Below are positions 62,731-64,000 of a stretch of 64,000 nucleotides of DNA, piece after piece. Within the stretch, counting starts at the first letter, position 1; every line of letters starts with the position of its first letter. Under the pieces are notes generated by a model. It ran no database searches and had not been told where the DNA came from. It worked only from the letters and a program-made list of their open reading frames with translations. The stretch is from Segetibacter koreensis DSM 18137. Its GTDB lineage: Bacteria; Bacteroidota; Bacteroidia; Chitinophagales; Chitinophagaceae. The DNA lies in assembly GCF_000374045.1 (NCBI RefSeq), contig NZ_KB893323.1:62001-126000 (forward strand). The letters are read 5' to 3'. The position numbers and the translations under genes are program-made.

Positions 62731-63612
62731 TTGAGATTAGCCGCGATTGATATCGGTAGCAATGCTGCAAGGTTGTTAATTACAAACGTAATTGAAGGCA
62801 TTGGACACCCGCCGGAATTTATTAAGATCGACTTAATAAGAGTTCCCCTGCGGTTAGGTTTTGATGTATTTGAAAACGGTGTGATTTCAGAACAAAGAGA
62901 AACGATGATACTTGATACCATGAATGCTTATAGTCATTTGCTAAAAGTTTATGGTGTAAATAGTTTAAAAGCTTGTGCGACAAGCGCCATGCGCGATGCA
63001 AAGAACGGTGAGGAAATAATAAAAAAAGTAAAAGAGGAAACAGGAATTGAAATTGAAATCATTAGTGGTGACCTCGAGGCGTCCATCATATATGAAACTC
63101 ATGTTGCAGAAAATATGAGTGTGAACAACAGTTATTTATACATAGATGTGGGTGGAGGTAGCACGGAAATAAATCTATTTGCAGAAGGAAAGCTTGTTTT
63201 CAAAAAATCGTTCAATATCGGAACCATAAGGCTGTTAAAAAATCTGGTAGACGATAAGGTCTGGGATGAAATGAAAGATACTATAAAAGCAAAAACAAAA
63301 GGATTCAAAAAAATTATAGCTATAGGAACGGGTGGAAACATTAATAAAATTTTTTCGATAAGTAAGAAAAAAGATGGTAAGCCTTTAGAATTAAATTTAC
63401 TCAGAGATTACTATAAAGAATTTTCAAGCTTTTCCATAAAAGACCGTATTCGTTTATATAAGTTTCGGGAAGACCGTGCAGATGTTATTGTACCCGCGTT
63501 ACTTATTTACATAAATGTGATGCGCTGGGCAGATGCCGATGAAATTTTGGTTCCGAAGATAGGATTGGTTGATGGACTTGTGCAGCATTTATATAGCGAG
63601 TTGAGAAAATAA
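62731..63612 (+). CDS. Ppx/GppA family phosphatase (exopolyphosphatase type), TTG start
   Basis: Cytosolic enzyme of the ASKHA ATPase fold that degrades polyphosphate from the end, or hydrolyses guanosine pentaphosphate. N-terminal phosphate motif 1 is AAIDIGSNAARLLI, then ATSAMRDAKNGEEI, and the second phosphate loop YIDVGGGSTEI. FKKIIAIGTGGNIN completes the nucleotide fold. 293 aa matches the short two-domain version without the HD domain of E. coli Ppx. There is no ATG upstream; TTG at 62731 gives the expected start (MRLAAIDIGSN). It is a single-gene unit. Confidence 0.92.
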   Translation: MRLAAIDIGSNAARLLITNVIEGIGHPPEFIKIDLIRVPLRLGFDVFENGVISEQRETMILDTMNAYSHLLKVYGVNSLKACATSAMRDAKNGEEIIKKVKEETGIEIEIISGDLEASIIYETHVAENMSVNNSYLYIDVGGGSTEINLFAEGKLVFKKSFNIGTIRLLKNLVDDKVWDEMKDTIKAKTKGFKKIIAIGTGGNINKIFSISKKKDGKPLELNLLRDYYKEFSSFSIKDRIRLYKFREDRADVIVPALLIYINVMRWADADEILVPKIGLVDGLVQHLYSELRK

Positions 63613-63749
63613 GGTAAAAGAGCATTGAATGTTTACTATTTAAAAGCATAACAAATTTGGTAATTGCTCTTTACTAATCATGGTTTTTATACAACATCAG
63701 TAATTCGCGACGGCAAAGAATAATAATTATTAGGAAAAAAAGGAACAAT

Positions 63750-64000
63750 CTAATCTTCCAGCAAATCACTTAAGATCATTAACTCGCTGTATTTATATTC
63801 GTATTTTAAATTCTTAAAACATTTCGCGAGTTCTTCAATTTGTATTTGTATAATTCTTTTGTGAGAAAGTGGTTTAAAATAAAATGGGGTTATAGGTACC
63901 GAAACCCGTTTGAAATAAGCTTCCATATCTTTGTGTGAAAATATTTGACCGCTTATAGCATCTATATAAAAGTAGATTTTTTGCTGTGGATTAGTGTCTG
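63750..64000 (-). CDS. Partial gene of unknown function, C-terminal 83 residues
   Basis: The minus strand is open from the window edge to the TAG at 63752-63750, giving 83 residues of the C-terminus. It contains KIYFYIDAISGQIFSHKDMEAYFKR, PITPFYFKPLSHKR and a helical end (IEELAKCFKNLKYEYKYSELMILSDLLED). The start is outside the window. No family recognised. Sensible composition supports a real gene. Confidence 0.6.
   Translation of the reverse strand, partial: DTNPQQKIYFYIDAISGQIFSHKDMEAYFKRVSVPITPFYFKPLSHKRIIQIQIEELAKCFKNLKYEYKYSELMILSDLLED

Overview
The window is about 64 kb of AT-rich chromosomal DNA from a Bacteroidota bacterium, most likely family Chitinophagaceae or a close relative. 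I infer this from several things. Start codons mostly lack Shine-Dalgarno sequences. Bacteroidota-type promoters (TTTG ... TAnnTTTG) precede several genes. The gene families are typical of the group: DUF1343/NamZ, GH109-like and DUF1080 proteins, POT and OPT peptide transporters, CHASE3 and GAF hybrid kinases, DUF4382 lipoproteins, and a GCTD-type C-terminal tail. I see no phage, plasmid, intact insertion sequence, CRISPR array, rRNA or tRNA. The species cannot be named from the sequence.

Layout. 1-7 kb: peptidase T (cut by the window edge), a CPBP protease, an FAD oxidoreductase, an FKBP prolyl isomerase, a NamZ-type muramidase and fmt. 7-13 kb: an uncharacterised gene and two divergent hybrid histidine kinases. 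13-19 kb: a nucleotidase, then a minus-strand run of glycan and sugar genes (GH109-like Gfo/Idh protein, DUF1080, FAH hydrolase, SDR, GH43-like). 19-24 kb: a BamA/D15 outer-membrane protein, a DUF4382 lipoprotein, a cation efflux pump, OsmC and an exported protein. 24-36 kb is mainly housekeeping: lipA, aat, GT9, a PAS sensor without an ATPase domain, adenine deaminase, trmD, an S4 protein, isocitrate dehydrogenase and purD. 35-39 kb: tandem POT and OPT peptide transporters. 39-43 kb: a two-gene operon of MprF and a VirJ/AcvB-like hydrolase, predicted to make and break down aminoacyl-phosphatidylglycerol. 43-54 kb: acs, a dihaem cytochrome c, an RsmF-like rRNA methyltransferase, a LysM protein, a NIPSNAP lipoprotein, ahcY and an Lrp regulator. 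54-64 kb: a beta-lactamase-fold protein lacking its catalytic Ser and Lys, an M1 peptidase, a PAP2-GT39 pair, a sphingomyelin-synthase-like enzyme, small unknown genes and Ppx/GppA.

Working together. Peptide use is prominent (PepT, M1 peptidase, POT, OPT). Envelope lipid and glycan modification appears at two places (mprF-virJ and PAP2/GT39/SMS-like). The 13.7-19.2 kb run looks like secreted and intracellular steps of complex-sugar breakdown. Most transcription units end in clear hairpin terminators, and I list those I could verify base by base.

Nothing here is clearly a new system. The points most worth checking are the mprF-virJ pair, the SMS-like enzyme, the degenerate serine hydrolase, the HisKA protein without an ATPase, the structured unexplained intergenic region at 30.3-30.9 kb, the compact ahcY/lrp control region, and two short dispersed repeat families.
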